Of a DNA stretch of 64,000 nt, positions 33,251 through 42,900 are shown in pieces. The stretch's first letter is position 1. Every line of letters starts with the position of its first letter. Below the pieces are notes generated by a model. That model was not told where the DNA came from. It saw only the letters and a program-made list of their open reading frames with translations, and ran no database searches. This DNA comes from Pseudoramibacter fermentans (GTDB lineage Bacteria > Bacillota > Clostridia > Eubacteriales > Eubacteriaceae). Position numbers and translations under genes: made by a program. The stretch lies in NCBI GenBank assembly GCA_009493725.1, contig VOGB01000005.1, positions 248,001 through 312,000 of the forward strand, read 5' to 3'.

Positions 33251-34594
33251 CGCCTGTTTGGCCGCTCGGCCCCTGCCGGTAAACACGATCGAGAGCACGA
33301 CACAGACCATCAGGAAGAACGGGTAATACAGATACGGAATGATGGCGACGCTGGAGAGGCCGGAAAGGCCTGCCGCGATCAACAGCTGCGCCCCGTAGGG
33401 AATGATGCCCTGGAAAATGCACGAGCAGGTGTCGAGAAGGGACGCCGTCACCCGCGGGTCTACGCCGTATTCCTCTGAGATGTGCTTCGCAATCGGCGCG
33501 GCGACGACGATGGCCACCGTGTTGTTGGCCGTCGCGATGTCCATCAGTCCGGTCAAAAGGGCGATGCCGAACATGCCGCCCCGCCGGCCGTTGAAATGAT
33601 TGCGGATCCACTGCAGGATCGCCTCAAACCCGCCGTACTCGCGCATCAGCGCCGCGATGGACGCGACGAGAATCGTGACGATCATCGTCTCGAACATGCC
33701 GCTCGTCCCGGTGCCCATTGCCGAGAAGGCTTTAACGTAAGTCAAGGTGCCGCAGCAGGCGCCGGCGATGAGAAAGAGCACGATCCCCGCGCCGAGGACG
33801 ACGAACACGTTGACGCCGAGCAGGGCCGCAACCAGCACCGCGAAATAGGGCAGCGCCAGCCCGACCCGGAAGGGATAATGGCCGAGGCTGCTCGGCGCGC
33901 CGCGAAAGGTCAGAAATGCCGTGACGATCAGCGTCACGATCGCCGCCGGCAGCGCGATTTTGAAGTTCACCTTGAATTTATCCTTCATCTCGACGCCCTG
34001 AGTCTGGGTCGCCGCGATCGTCGTGTCCGAAATGAAGGACAGGTTGTCGCCGAACATCGCGCCGCCGACCACGGTGCCGACGCAGACCGCCAAATCCAAT
34101 CCCGCGGTGTGAGCCACCGACGCGGCGATGGGAACCAGCACGGTGATCGTCCCGACGCTCGTGCCCATCGCCATCGAAATCAGACAGGCGATAACGAAGA
34201 GCCCCGGCACGGCGAAGCGCGCCGGCACGATGTTGAGCAGCATGTTCGCGGTGGACGTCACGCCGCCCGCCGCCTGCGCAATGCCGCTGAAGGCCCCCGC
34301 CAGCAGAAAGATGAACAGCATGATCGTGATGTTGTCGTCGCCGATGCCCTGGGCGCAGACGTGGATCTTTTCGCTGAAGGGCAGCTTCGGATTCTGAATG
34401 AAGGCGACAATCAGCGCGATGCCAAAGGCCACGACAACCGACATGATGTAAAAGCCCATCTTCCCCTTGATCGGGTGGATGTACTCAAAATAGATGCCGC
34501 TGCCCAAATACAAAACTAAGAAAACGAGAATCGGCAGCAGGGCCACCCCGTTGGCCTTCGGTTTTTCCCGTCTACTCTCCTCTAATAAACTCAT
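33248..34594 (-). CDS. NhaC-family Na+/H+ antiporter
   Basis: The 448-residue membrane protein has about twelve hydrophobic segments and the NhaC-typical sequences SMAMGTSVGTITVLVP, GGAMFGDNLSFISDTTIAAT and SCIFQGIIPYGAQLL. It would exchange sodium for protons, or a malate/lactate-type couple. The ATG at 34594 overlaps the apbE stop by 4 bp and follows AAAAGGGGGAAAG. The long frame upstream of this ATG lies inside apbE in another frame and is not used. Confidence 0.9.
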   Translation of the reverse strand: MSLLEESRREKPKANGVALLPILVFLVLYLGSGIYFEYIHPIKGKMGFYIMSVVVAFGIALIVAFIQNPKLPFSEKIHVCAQGIGDDNITIMLFIFLLAGAFSGIAQAAGGVTSTANMLLNIVPARFAVPGLFVIACLISMAMGTSVGTITVLVPIAASVAHTAGLDLAVCVGTVVGGAMFGDNLSFISDTTIAATQTQGVEMKDKFKVNFKIALPAAIVTLIVTAFLTFRGAPSSLGHYPFRVGLALPYFAVLVAALLGVNVFVVLGAGIVLFLIAGACCGTLTYVKAFSAMGTGTSGMFETMIVTILVASIAALMREYGGFEAILQWIRNHFNGRRGGMFGIALLTGLMDIATANNTVAIVVAAPIAKHISEEYGVDPRVTASLLDTCSCIFQGIIPYGAQLLIAAGLSGLSSVAIIPYLYYPFFLMVCVVLSIVFTGRGRAAKQA

Positions 34595-35679
34595 GCTTTC
34601 CCCCTTTTGATGGTTTTCATCGTGTACCGCGTGGATTCGACCTGCCCCTTGAGGCCCGAGGTCACCCACAGCGTGTTGTCGTCGTCCAGCAGAATCATTT
34701 CAAAATCCTTGGCGTGATTTTTCCAATAGGCGACGGCCTTCTTCTTGCCCAACACGAACATCGCCGTGGACAGGGCGTCGGCCGTCGTGCCGTCTTTGCA
34801 GACGATGGTCACTGATTTGATGCCGCCGTCCGCCGGGTAGCCGGTCTTCGGGTCGAGAATGTGGTGATACTTTTTCCCGTCCTTGCCGGTGATGTAGCGC
34901 TCGTAGCCGCCGGAGGTCACCACCGCGCGGCCCTCTGTCAGCGTGAGCACCCCCATGGTCCGGCTGGTCTTGTTCGGATCGGTCAGGCCGATGGTCCAGG
35001 GCGAGCCGTCCGGCTTTTTCCCGAAGACCTGGACGTTGCCGCCGAGCTCAATGTTGCCGGCTGTCACGCCGTCCTTTTTCATGATGTCGACAATGCGCTG
35101 GGAGGTGTACCCCTTCGCGATGCCGCCGAAATCGATCTGTGTCCCCGCCGGCAGGCTCAGGCGCTTCATCTCGGCGTCGTAGCTGAGCTTGTCAGCCCCG
35201 ACATTTTGAAGCGTCTGGGCGATGGCCGACGCAGTCGGAATGTCCCGCTTCTTGTCCTGGTCGAGCTCGCCGGACTCGCTGTACACCTCGGTGAATCCCC
35301 ACAGCTTCATCAGCGGGTAAACCGTAATGTCGAAGGCGCCGCCTGTGGAACGGTAAACCGACAGGGATTTTTGGAGCAGCGTGTCGAGATCCGAGGAGAC
35401 GGTGCCGCCTCCGGCCGCGTTGAGTTTACTGACCTCGCTCGTGTCCGAGCCCACCGAGAGCAGCTTGTCCAGCCGATTGATTTCCTTTTCGCCGTCGTCG
35501 AGCCCCTTCTCGGCGTTTTTGCCGTAGGCCTTCAAATTCATGACCGTCGTCATCGCGATGACCTGGCGGCTGACCGGCTCGCCCGACGTGCCGAAGCTCG
35601 TGCCGCAGCCAGACAGCGTCAAAAGCGCCGCCAGCAGCACCGCCGCCGTCCCTAATTGTTTATGTCGTTTCTTTCTCAT
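34591..35679 (-). CDS. apbE: ApbE-type FAD:protein FMN transferase lipoprotein
   Basis: ApbE attaches FMN to a threonine of target proteins outside the membrane. The 362-residue protein has a lipoprotein signal (LLTLSGC), then GAFDITVYPLMKLWGF, the FAD-binding DFGGIAKGYT and GGNVQVFG motifs, and the Mg-binding DALSTAMFVLG. The start is the ATG at 35679 behind AAAGGAACG; a GTG 12 bp upstream would overlap that site. It is coupled to nhaC. The target flavoprotein (Rnf, Nqr or an FMN-binding protein) is not in the window. Confidence 0.92.
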   Translation of the reverse strand: MRKKRHKQLGTAAVLLAALLTLSGCGTSFGTSGEPVSRQVIAMTTVMNLKAYGKNAEKGLDDGEKEINRLDKLLSVGSDTSEVSKLNAAGGGTVSSDLDTLLQKSLSVYRSTGGAFDITVYPLMKLWGFTEVYSESGELDQDKKRDIPTASAIAQTLQNVGADKLSYDAEMKRLSLPAGTQIDFGGIAKGYTSQRIVDIMKKDGVTAGNIELGGNVQVFGKKPDGSPWTIGLTDPNKTSRTMGVLTLTEGRAVVTSGGYERYITGKDGKKYHHILDPKTGYPADGGIKSVTIVCKDGTTADALSTAMFVLGKKKAVAYWKNHAKDFEMILLDDDNTLWVTSGLKGQVESTRYTMKTIKRGKA

Positions 35680-35715
35680 CGTTCCTTTCACTCTGCATCA
35701 TTCTGATTTTTGGCC

Positions 35716-35765
35716 TTAAAAAAGCTTCCGGCCTCCCCGCGCTGTACGCATCAGAAACCAGAAGC
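35716..35765 (-). terminator. Terminator after the DUF1810 gene
   Basis: On the minus strand GCTTCTGG pairs with CCGGAAGC (one G-U) around a loop, followed by TTTTTTAAGG. It lies 24 nt past the stop. Confidence 0.65.
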
Positions 35766-35788
35766 AGAACCCTTTGTGATCCGTTAAA

Positions 35789-36280
35789 TTACGCTTTATC
35801 CTTTTCCTCCTGAGCTTCCGCTGCCTCCTGTTCGGCCTCGAGCTCAGGGTCTTCATCTTGCTTAATGCCTAAAATGTCAATGGTCTGCTGATCCATCTCG
35901 CCGCCGTAATATTTGTCGAGCACCTGTTGAAACACGTCGATACTCGGGTCAGTCAGATGGAACAGCGTCATCGATGAACGCAGCTTCAAATCGTCAGGAA
36001 AGCCCATTACCTGTCTGGCGTCGTCAGTGTCGAGCTTCAGCAGCGCCTCTGAAATTTCGATCAGATGGGCGCGCAGCACCGGCTGCTCCAGATAAGCCTT
36101 TGCCTCCGCCATGTCGGCGATGGCGTAAAACTGAGATTTGGCGCTGAAACCAAGCCCCGCGATTTGCGGAAAGATGTACCACATCCAATGGCTTTGCTTG
36201 CGCCCCGCCTGAATTTCCTTCAGCGCGGTCGGGTAATCCCGTTCTTGTGCCGTTAAAAAACGATTCATCGGCAATGCCAT
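35789..36280 (-). CDS. DUF1810 family protein
   Basis: The 163 residues match the DUF1810 pattern: F...Q...YP.AL.EI..G.K..HWMWYIFPQ, then AKSQFYAIADMAEAKAYL and the C-terminal FHLTDP.IDVFQQVLDKYY. The family resembles calpastatin-fold bacterial proteins and has no settled role. A Glu-rich tail ends it. The start is the ATG (MALPMNRF) 8 nt after AGAGG; a GTG nine bases upstream is less likely. It is downstream of the Cna-B gene on the same strand. Confidence 0.85.
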   Translation of the reverse strand: MALPMNRFLTAQERDYPTALKEIQAGRKQSHWMWYIFPQIAGLGFSAKSQFYAIADMAEAKAYLEQPVLRAHLIEISEALLKLDTDDARQVMGFPDDLKLRSSMTLFHLTDPSIDVFQQVLDKYYGGEMDQQTIDILGIKQDEDPELEAEQEAAEAQEEKDKA

Positions 36281-36307
36281 GTTGTTCACCTCTTATTTAA
36301 ACAAAGT

Positions 36308-37729
36308 TTAAAACAAAGACTTCAGCCAGGACCATAGGGTTTGAAGCGGGTGGCGCACCATCGCCTTTAAGAACGTGATGCTCTGCTGCTGGCGCTTGGC
36401 TTCGTCCGCCATCTGCTGATCCTGCGCTTCGGTTTTCAAGCAGTTGGAAATTTTTGTCCCGTCAATTTTTGTGCTATAGCCTGTCAATTTGTTTTCGGTG
36501 ACGGTGTATTGGATTTTTTCGCCCTTTTCGTATTCGTCGACGGCTTCAAACATCGTCTTCCACTGTCCGGACGAATTGGCAATCACGATTTGGCTGTCGG
36601 CCGGTTCGCCGTTTTTGAGCAGGGTTACAACCACAGCGCTTGGGCGGTCGTCGTAGCGGTTTTTGTGATCGGTCCAGGTGATCCGCACCGGGATGTCAAT
36701 CGTATCCGGCGTGTGCTTGTGAATCAGAAGGAAGCCGCCTTCCATGCTGCCCATCTGCGACAAATCGTAATCCGTCACGCTCGCTTCTTTCACCGTGTAG
36801 CGGATCGCCTTGCCGTCCGCACCGTATTTGCGGACGCTGAAAGCGGTGGTCCAGCCTTCACCGGCTGAAATAGACGCTTCGTCGACCGGATCGCTGCTGC
36901 CTTCGGCGTAGAGCGTCAGCTTGATCGTCTTGGGGCGGACGCCGTCCTGATCGTCGCTGTCGTCCCAGATCCGGTTGACCTTGATGTCGACCTTTTCCGG
37001 GTCAGACGCGATGACCAACGTCTGCGTTTCGCCCGATTTGATCGTGACGTCGGCCGTCTCGGATTTTTCATAACCCGCAGCCGCGGTCTGCGTTTCGACC
37101 GTGTAATCCCCGGCCTTGAGCTGATTCGCTTCGGCCTTGCCGCTGCCGTCTGTTTTCACCGTCGCGGCCACCGAACCGTCACTCTTGTTTTTAATGACAA
37201 GCTGCGCGCCTGACACGCCGAGGCTGTCGTCGTCGGACGCGGTGTCCTGAATCGACAGCGTCCCGTAGGCCGTCCCCGAAAGGGTGCCTTCGGTGGACGG
37301 TGCGCCGCCCTGGGCGTTCTTGAAGGTGAGGCTCCCCGACAGATCGTAGTGGGATGCCGCATAATCCGTCAAGGTGACCGTCACGGTTTTCCCCTGAACC
37401 TTGACCGACGCAGACTGGGTCTTGTCGTCCGCTGAGGGCGTCAGGCTCAAATTGTCCTGATTCTTAATCGTCAGCCCGTCCGGCAGCGTGACCGTAAAAT
37501 AATCTCCTGCCTTCGCGGCGTCCGAATTGATTTTGAAGGTAACCTTGTAATCTGAATCGCCGTCCTTTTTCTGTTCGACGGTGACAGACTGGGTTAAATC
37601 TTGACTCGACTGGCTATCCGGCTCGGCGTGCACACGCATCAGGCAGAACAGGCTGACGAGCATGACCGTCATCAAGGCGATCACAATCGTGATCAGCCAT
37701 TTTGTTTGGATACTCCGTTTTGTTTTCAT
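36308..37729 (-). CDS. Secreted Cna-B repeat protein without sortase motif
   Basis: The 473 residues start with a basic signal anchor (KRSIQTKWLITIVIALMTVMLV) and AHA-like cleavage region (RVHAEP). An adhesin-like beta domain (about 40-165), a SpaA-type prealbumin-like domain (about 168-245) and two Cna-B-type domains (VDIKVNRIWDDSDDQDGVRP and IPVRITWTDHKNRYDDRP) follow. The C-terminus is amphipathic (HPLQTLWSWLKSLF) with no LPXTG motif or basic tail. It is likely exported but how it is held at the surface is unclear. A strong promoter (37785-37813) drives it; the DUF1810 gene follows. Confidence 0.83.
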   Translation of the reverse strand: MKTKRSIQTKWLITIVIALMTVMLVSLFCLMRVHAEPDSQSSQDLTQSVTVEQKKDGDSDYKVTFKINSDAAKAGDYFTVTLPDGLTIKNQDNLSLTPSADDKTQSASVKVQGKTVTVTLTDYAASHYDLSGSLTFKNAQGGAPSTEGTLSGTAYGTLSIQDTASDDDSLGVSGAQLVIKNKSDGSVAATVKTDGSGKAEANQLKAGDYTVETQTAAAGYEKSETADVTIKSGETQTLVIASDPEKVDIKVNRIWDDSDDQDGVRPKTIKLTLYAEGSSDPVDEASISAGEGWTTAFSVRKYGADGKAIRYTVKEASVTDYDLSQMGSMEGGFLLIHKHTPDTIDIPVRITWTDHKNRYDDRPSAVVVTLLKNGEPADSQIVIANSSGQWKTMFEAVDEYEKGEKIQYTVTENKLTGYSTKIDGTKISNCLKTEAQDQQMADEAKRQQQSITFLKAMVRHPLQTLWSWLKSLF

Positions 37730-37784
37730 AATCTCTCTTTCTTATCTGAATCTCTCTGTTAAAAATCTATAAAGATACAGCTTC

Positions 37785-37813
37785 ATTATATATAAAAAGA
37801 GAGAATTGCTCAA
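37785..37813 (-). promoter_or_regulatory. Promoter of the Cna-B protein gene
   Basis: On the minus strand TTGAGC (37813-37808) and a perfect TATAAT (37790-37785) are 17 bp apart. Confidence 0.78.
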
Positions 37814-37840
37814 GTGCTGAGCCCCATTCCTTCATAAATC

Positions 37841-38416
37841 TTAATGAATTTCGATGCGGCCGACGCAGTCCGGATGCTGGATTTTAGCCTTGACCTTGTC
37901 GCTGACCGCCTGCCCCTCTAACAGCGCGACGAGCTTCAGCCCGAGGTCGACGCAATAGCCCAGACCGATGCCCGTGACGATGTGGCGGTCGACGCAGATT
38001 CCTTCACCCGTGGCATCCGCCCCTTTGAGTTGATCCTCGAACCCCGGATAACAGGTGACGTGATAGCCCTTTAATATCCCAAGTTTGCCAAGCACTGACG
38101 GTCCCGCACAAACCGCACCGAGATACGTTTTTTCGAGATTCGCTGATTTTAAGAGCTTGCGCAGGCCCTTGTGGGCATATAGATTTTGAACCCCGAGCCC
38201 GCCGCCCGGCAGAAACAAAAGATCCGCGTCTGAAAAATCGACCTTTTTAAATTTCTTGTCTGCTTTAATATCTACACCGTGAGATGAATGTACGGTCTTT
38301 TCCTTCATGACCGAGACCGTCGTGACATCAATGCCGCCCCGCCGAAGCAGATCGACAATGGTCAGGCATTCCGTTTCTTCCATGCCGTCGGCCATAAAAA
38401 TATAAGCGTGATGCAT
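37841..38416 (-). CDS. DJ-1/PfpI family protein
   Basis: The 191-residue protein has the family start (AYIFMADGMEETE), the nucleophile elbow with a cysteine in GAVCAGPSVLG, and the LLFLPGGGLGVQNL stretch. Family members are chaperones, glyoxalases or deglycases; clostridial relatives lie close to oxygen-stress genes. It is divergent from a ferritin gene, in line with a stress role. The ATG at 38416 follows AAAGGAGAGTC; the longer frame upstream crosses the promoter and is ignored. Confidence 0.88.
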   Translation of the reverse strand: MHHAYIFMADGMEETECLTIVDLLRRGGIDVTTVSVMKEKTVHSSHGVDIKADKKFKKVDFSDADLLFLPGGGLGVQNLYAHKGLRKLLKSANLEKTYLGAVCAGPSVLGKLGILKGYHVTCYPGFEDQLKGADATGEGICVDRHIVTGIGLGYCVDLGLKLVALLEGQAVSDKVKAKIQHPDCVGRIEIH

Positions 38417-38492
38417 TAGATGACTCTCCTTTTTCTTTGAAATATAACATAAATAATGCGTTATCTTTACATTTATATTATACGCCATCCAA

Positions 38493-38521
38493 TTGAAAAA
38501 ACGCAACGAATTTGATATAAT
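38493..38521 (+). promoter_or_regulatory. Promoter of the ferritin gene
   Basis: TTGAAA and a perfect TATAAT are 17 bp apart. A TATAAT for the divergent DJ-1 gene lies on the minus strand at 38482-38477, so the two promoters are back to back. Confidence 0.78.
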
Positions 38522-38556
38522 ACTTCTAAATTTAAGACATTAAGGGGGCCTTGATT

Positions 38557-39042
38557 TTGGATAAAAAAGTTTATACCATGCTGAATGACCAGATCACAAA
38601 AGAATATTATTCTGCATATTTGTATCTCCAAATCGCAGCGTATTTCGACGAACACGGTCTGGACGGGTATGCAGCCTGGTACGAAAAACAGGCGCAGGAA
38701 GAAGAAGAACACGCGATGAAGTTCTACCGCTATCTTCACGAAAACGGCCAGACCGTCAAGCTGGGACAAATCGACGCGCCTGATGTCACTTTCAACGATT
38801 TTCTCGAACCGGTTAAAGCGGCACTGGGTCACGAACAATACATCACCGGCTGCATCAACGACATCATGACCGCTGCGCGGGAAGCTCACGATTACCGCAC
38901 CGCTGAATTCCTTCAGTGGTTCGTCCACGAACAGGGCGAAGAAGAAGTTAACGCCAACCGCATGGTTCAGCTGATGGAAACCTTCGGCGGCAAAAAGATC
39001 GGCTTGTTCTTCTTGAACGAAAAAGTTAAAGAACGTCAATAA
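38557..39042 (+). CDS. Non-heme ferritin
   Basis: The 161-residue iron-storage protein has ferroxidase-site residues in the expected places: Glu in TKEYYSAYLYLQ, EEEEHAMKFYRY, then EAHDYRTAEFLQWFVHEQGEEE. It is a four-helix bundle without membrane segments. There is no suitable ATG; the best start is the TTG at 38557 (second of two TTG codons), 8 nt after AAGGGGG; the first TTG at 38551 stands too close to that site. It is monocistronic. Confidence 0.93.
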   Translation: MDKKVYTMLNDQITKEYYSAYLYLQIAAYFDEHGLDGYAAWYEKQAQEEEEHAMKFYRYLHENGQTVKLGQIDAPDVTFNDFLEPVKAALGHEQYITGCINDIMTAAREAHDYRTAEFLQWFVHEQGEEEVNANRMVQLMETFGGKKIGLFFLNEKVKERQ

Positions 39043-39062
39043 GCGATGCCCGCGCATCAAAA

Positions 39063-39098
39063 AAGCTCAAAGCTTATTTTAGGCTTTGAGCTTTTTCT
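39063..39098 (+). terminator. Terminator after the ferritin gene
   Basis: AGCTCAAAGC and GCTTTGAGCT pair around a 9-nt loop and are followed by TTTTTCTTTTG. The stem is also flanked by A and U runs, which could work in reverse. Confidence 0.85.
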
Positions 39099-39106
39099 TT
39101 TGTCAA

Positions 39107-39135
39107 AATCAAAATGGGAAAGTGACATTTTGATT
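39107..39135. promoter_or_regulatory. 10-bp inverted repeat upstream of the TetR gene
   Basis: AATCAAAATG and CATTTTGATT flank a 9-nt spacer. There is no U run after it, so it is not a terminator. It may be an operator or a hairpin. It lies about 85 bp upstream of the TATAAT at 39220-39225. Confidence 0.45.
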
Positions 39136-39219
39136 AACAGCTCCTCCTTTTATGTATAAATTTTGATGATCCTGCTAAAAAAATAGGGGCGTGTACTTAT
39201 ATTTAGTCGTTTAATTTGT

Positions 39220-39225
39220 TATAAT
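39220..39225 (+). promoter_or_regulatory. Probable -10 box of the TetR gene
   Basis: A perfect TATAAT, but the matching -35 (TTATAT at 39197-39202) is weak, so this promoter may need a helper or be kept low. Confidence 0.45.
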
Positions 39226-39243
39226 AAAATAAACAAACAAATA

Positions 39244-39261
39244 TTTACTTTAACTGTTGTG
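39244..39261. promoter_or_regulatory. Shared 18-bp motif, copy 1 (before the TetR gene)
   Basis: TTTACTTTAACTGTTGTG lies just downstream of the TATAAT and 34-51 bp before the probable start of the TetR gene. A copy with 17 of 18 bases the same stands before the pilin-like gene at 43627-43644. The core AAC-T-GTT is symmetric. It is a candidate TetR operator. Confidence 0.6.
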
Positions 39262-39294
39262 ACGTTTATTTATGTTGCAAAGGAAGTGAATATT

Positions 39295-39882
39295 TTGGTC
39301 AAAAATGTACGCACTCACCTTCTCACCGCTTTTGACAAATTAATCCAGGCCCATTCCTTGGATCACATCACGGTTTATCAGATTTGTCAAACCGCCGGCG
39401 TGAGCAGGCAGTCTTTTTACTACCATTTTAGGGATATTGTCGATTTATTGTCCGCCTATATCCAGGAAACCTTTAATCAGCAGATGAACGTCCACCGCGT
39501 GCCATTCCACTGGTCTCAATCCTTTGATCATCTGCTTCGTTATGTTCAAAAAAATCAAGTTAAATTCTCACACATCTATTATTCAAAATTCTTTTTTGAT
39601 TTTAAACAAATTCTTGAGGATTATGCAAAGTCTATTCTGCGGCCGACCGTCAAGGCCCGCGCGCACTACTACCGCGTCCCTCTTCATATGGAAGATGTTG
39701 AGCTCATCGTGTGGTTTTTCAAGAATATTTTCGTCGAAGAAATTCTGCACTTTATCGACAATGGTGCGATCTCGCCATCCGAAAGCGTGATGACCAAATA
39801 CCTGACCTTCGTCGACCTCTCTATGGATGAAGTTGTCATCCACGCTTTCAGCACCGATTCTGTCCCTTCAACGCGGACTTAA
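39295..39882 (+). CDS. TetR/AcrR-family regulator
   Basis: The 195-residue protein has an N-terminal TetR HTH (ITVYQICQTAGVSRQSFYYHFRD), then a ligand domain rich in aromatic residues. The C-terminal part looks like the TetR_C_8 type (DhaS-like), where HTH and linker are similar and the ligand differs. No ATG is suitable; the TTG at 39295 stands 8 nt after AAAGGAAG. It is convergent with the pilin-like gene and shares an 18-bp motif with its promoter, so it is a candidate regulator of it. Confidence 0.83.
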   Translation: MVKNVRTHLLTAFDKLIQAHSLDHITVYQICQTAGVSRQSFYYHFRDIVDLLSAYIQETFNQQMNVHRVPFHWSQSFDHLLRYVQKNQVKFSHIYYSKFFFDFKQILEDYAKSILRPTVKARAHYYRVPLHMEDVELIVWFFKNIFVEEILHFIDNGAISPSESVMTKYLTFVDLSMDEVVIHAFSTDSVPSTRT

Positions 39883-39896
39883 ATCTCACGGCACAT

Positions 39897-39950
39897 AAAA
39901 AGGACGTTTCCAATTGAAATGCATCATTCAATGGAAACGTCCTTTGTTTA
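39897..39950. terminator. Bidirectional terminator between TetR and pilin-like genes
   Basis: A long stem AAAGGACGTTTCC ... GGAAACGTCCTTT with an inner ATTGAA/TTCAAT pair. On the minus strand it is followed by TTTTTATG, on the plus strand by GTTTATTTT. Confidence 0.85.
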
Positions 39951-39977
39951 TTTTATCGCGCGTTCAATTTCACTCAT

Positions 39978-42900
39978 TTATTTTTCAACATCACGTTTTC
40001 TGTTGACCGTGACAAGGGTGATGCCCGCTGCACAAGCTAAGATCAGCCACGCGATTGTGTTGATTGTATCGCCGGTTTTAACGCCAACGCCCGTATGCGG
40101 CACGATTGGCGTCACATGGGTTGTCGTGTACGTATTGTCGAGGGTATACCCATTTGCCGGCATGCCCTCTGCCTTCGTCTTCAACGTCCCGTCGCCATTG
40201 TCCGTCACCGTAACTTTGATCAGCTTCGGCTGGAAATCCTTCTGATAACCTTTGGGAAGGTTCGTTTCGTTCAAAAGGTAATAATGGATTCCGACGTCTT
40301 TGAGATCGTAATTCAATGCGTCGAAGGCGAAACTGCCGTCCGCCGCGGTCACGGTTTTCATCGGCAGGCCTATGCCGACACCCTGAGCCGTAACTGGCGT
40401 CAACGTGAAGGTAAAGCCGTTCAATTTGCCGTCCTGCTTGCCGTTGACGGTTTTCTGCCCTTTAATGACGGCAGAACCAGCTGCATCGTATTTATTTTTA
40501 AATTCAGCGTTTTGACCGCTGCCTGTGACCTTGGCCTGAAGCTGGCCGTTGCCGTCGTCTGTGACCTCGACCACGATGATTTTTTCGCTGCTGTCGTAGG
40601 TGACGCCTTTCACATTCCCCGCGTCTTCCTTGACTGTATAGGTGTAGGTGCCGGCTTGATTGTAAGTGACCGCGCCAAAATCGATGGTGCCGTCAGCCTT
40701 GTTGGCTGCCGTTGTCTTTTTCGGCATCGGCGTGCCCGCCGCCGCGGAAATGGTGAAATTGAACTCGCCGTCTTTAAGGGCGCGGCCAGTCAAAGCTTTA
40801 TCTGCCGAGAGCGAGGTCGTGATGGATTTCGGCGTGTACGTATTGGTAAACACCGCATCGCTGCCTGCGCCTTTAACTTTAGCGCTCAGCGTACCGTCGC
40901 CGTTGTCGGTGACCACAACCTGGACTGTCTTTGTGCTGCTGTCGTAATGCACGCCGTCGAGGCTGCCCTTTTCTTCCTTGATCGTGTAGGTGTAGGTGCC
41001 TGCCTGATCGTAATTAATGCTGCCAAAATTCACTGAGGCGCCGTCGTTTTTCACGGTCAGCGTGTTGTTTTTGGCGTCTTTGGGCATCGGCGCGTGATTT
41101 TCGCCAGTCAGCGTGAAGCTGAATTCACCGTCCTTCAGCGGCCGGCCTTCCAAATCCTTCACCGCCGTGATCGACGCGTTCACACTGCCGGTCTTGTAGG
41201 TGTTATTGAACACCGCATCCTTGCCGCCGCCGGACACGTCGGCTTTCAGCTGGCCATTACCGTCGTCCGTGACCGCAACGGTCACCGTTTTGACACTGCC
41301 GTCGTAGCTTACGCCGCCGAGATTCCCCCTCTCTTCCTGAATCGTGTAAATATAGGTGCCGGCACGATCGTAGGTGATGGTGCCGAAATCGATTTTCGAT
41401 CCATCGTTTTTGACCGTCACCTGACCGTCTTTGGCGCCTGTCGGCATCGGCGCGCTGTCCTTGGCTTTCAAGGTAAAGCTGAATTCACCGTCTTTGAGGG
41501 CGCGGCCGGTCATCGTCTTCTGCGCTGTGATGTCGGCTAACGCGGGCTTTGCTTTGTACGTGTTGGCAAAGGTCGCCGCCGATCCGGCGCCATTGACAAC
41601 GGCAGTCAGGGTTCCCTTCTGCGTATCTTCGTTCACGTTAACCGTGACGGTTTTTTCACTGGAATCGTAAATGACGCCGCCACTTCCCTCTCTATTTTCC
41701 TTAATGGTATACGTGTAGGCCCCTGTCTTATCGTAGGTGATGCTGCCGAAGTTGACGGCTGAGCCTTCGTTTTTAACTGTTATTTTGCCGTCTTCTGCGC
41801 CTGCCGGCATTGGCGCGTTGTCCTTCGCTGTCAAGGTGAAGCTGAACTCGCCGTTTTTGATTGCCCGGCCGCTCAACGTTTTAACCGCTGTGATCGAGGC
41901 CGCCGCCGGTTGAAGCTGACTGGTATTTGCAAAGGTCATGGCGTCGACTTTTTGATCCCCCTTCATTATCGTCGATGCCGCGGTGATTGGCTGATCCTTT
42001 CCGCTTTGGGCGACCTTTACAGATACTTTGTACACCGTAGAATCGTAAGTTGTTCCCGAATCGTCTCCTTTCTTTTCTTTAACTGTATAATTGAAGGTTT
42101 TGCCAACGTCGCTTGCGCTGTATGTCAGCGGATCGAATTGAATCTTGCCGTCGGCATTGTTTTTTTTTGTCTGCAGCACATTGCCATCTTTATCGAGCAA
42201 TTCGAACTGGTAAATATGATTTTTACCCGGCGCCTGACCGTTGAGAGTTTTAGCCGCCGTCAGATTTACCTCGGCGTCTTTCGTCGTGTAGACCGTGTTG
42301 CCGCCGGCTGTGTTCATCACCGTGTAGCCCGCCGGCACGCCACTCATATTGACGAAGAACCGAGCGAAAAGCGTCGTGTTTGCCGGCAGTGCCTTTTTAT
42401 TCGTAATGTGAATCTTCTGCGGATCGTTGGCGTCCTGCGTGATGGTGAAATAATCGCTGTTCGCCGCGCTGACGTATTTCACGTGGGCATCTAAGGTGTC
42501 CGTGAAGTCGATCTTTCCGGCCGCGATTGCATTGTTATCCCAGAATTTGAACGAATACATCACCTGCTGATCTTTGTTCGCGTTGGTGATTTCGGTCTTG
42601 TTGACCATTTTTTCGCCGTTGACGGCGTTGTAGCTGGATCCCTGCAGCACGTAGCCATTGCGTTCGGAATAGGATTTACCGTCTTCGTTGTAATTGATCG
42701 ACGCGTAATTGGTGTATTTCGAATGCTGCGTATCGTCGACTTTGACCCAGTAATTGATTTGAATGCACTGATTTTTCAATTCTCCGGAATAAACGAAGGT
42801 CAGCTTGTCTCCAGAAATCGTCAGGTTATACAAGCTCGAATCGACCGTCTGTCCACTCGGATAATAGGTGACTTCCGGCGTTTGGCTCGTGAAGTGCATG

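Noticed and set aside
40486..41912. Regularly spaced repeats that could look like a CRISPR array
   Set aside because: The repeats are about 350 bp, in frame, and encode pilin-type domains; no short identical repeats or unique spacers.
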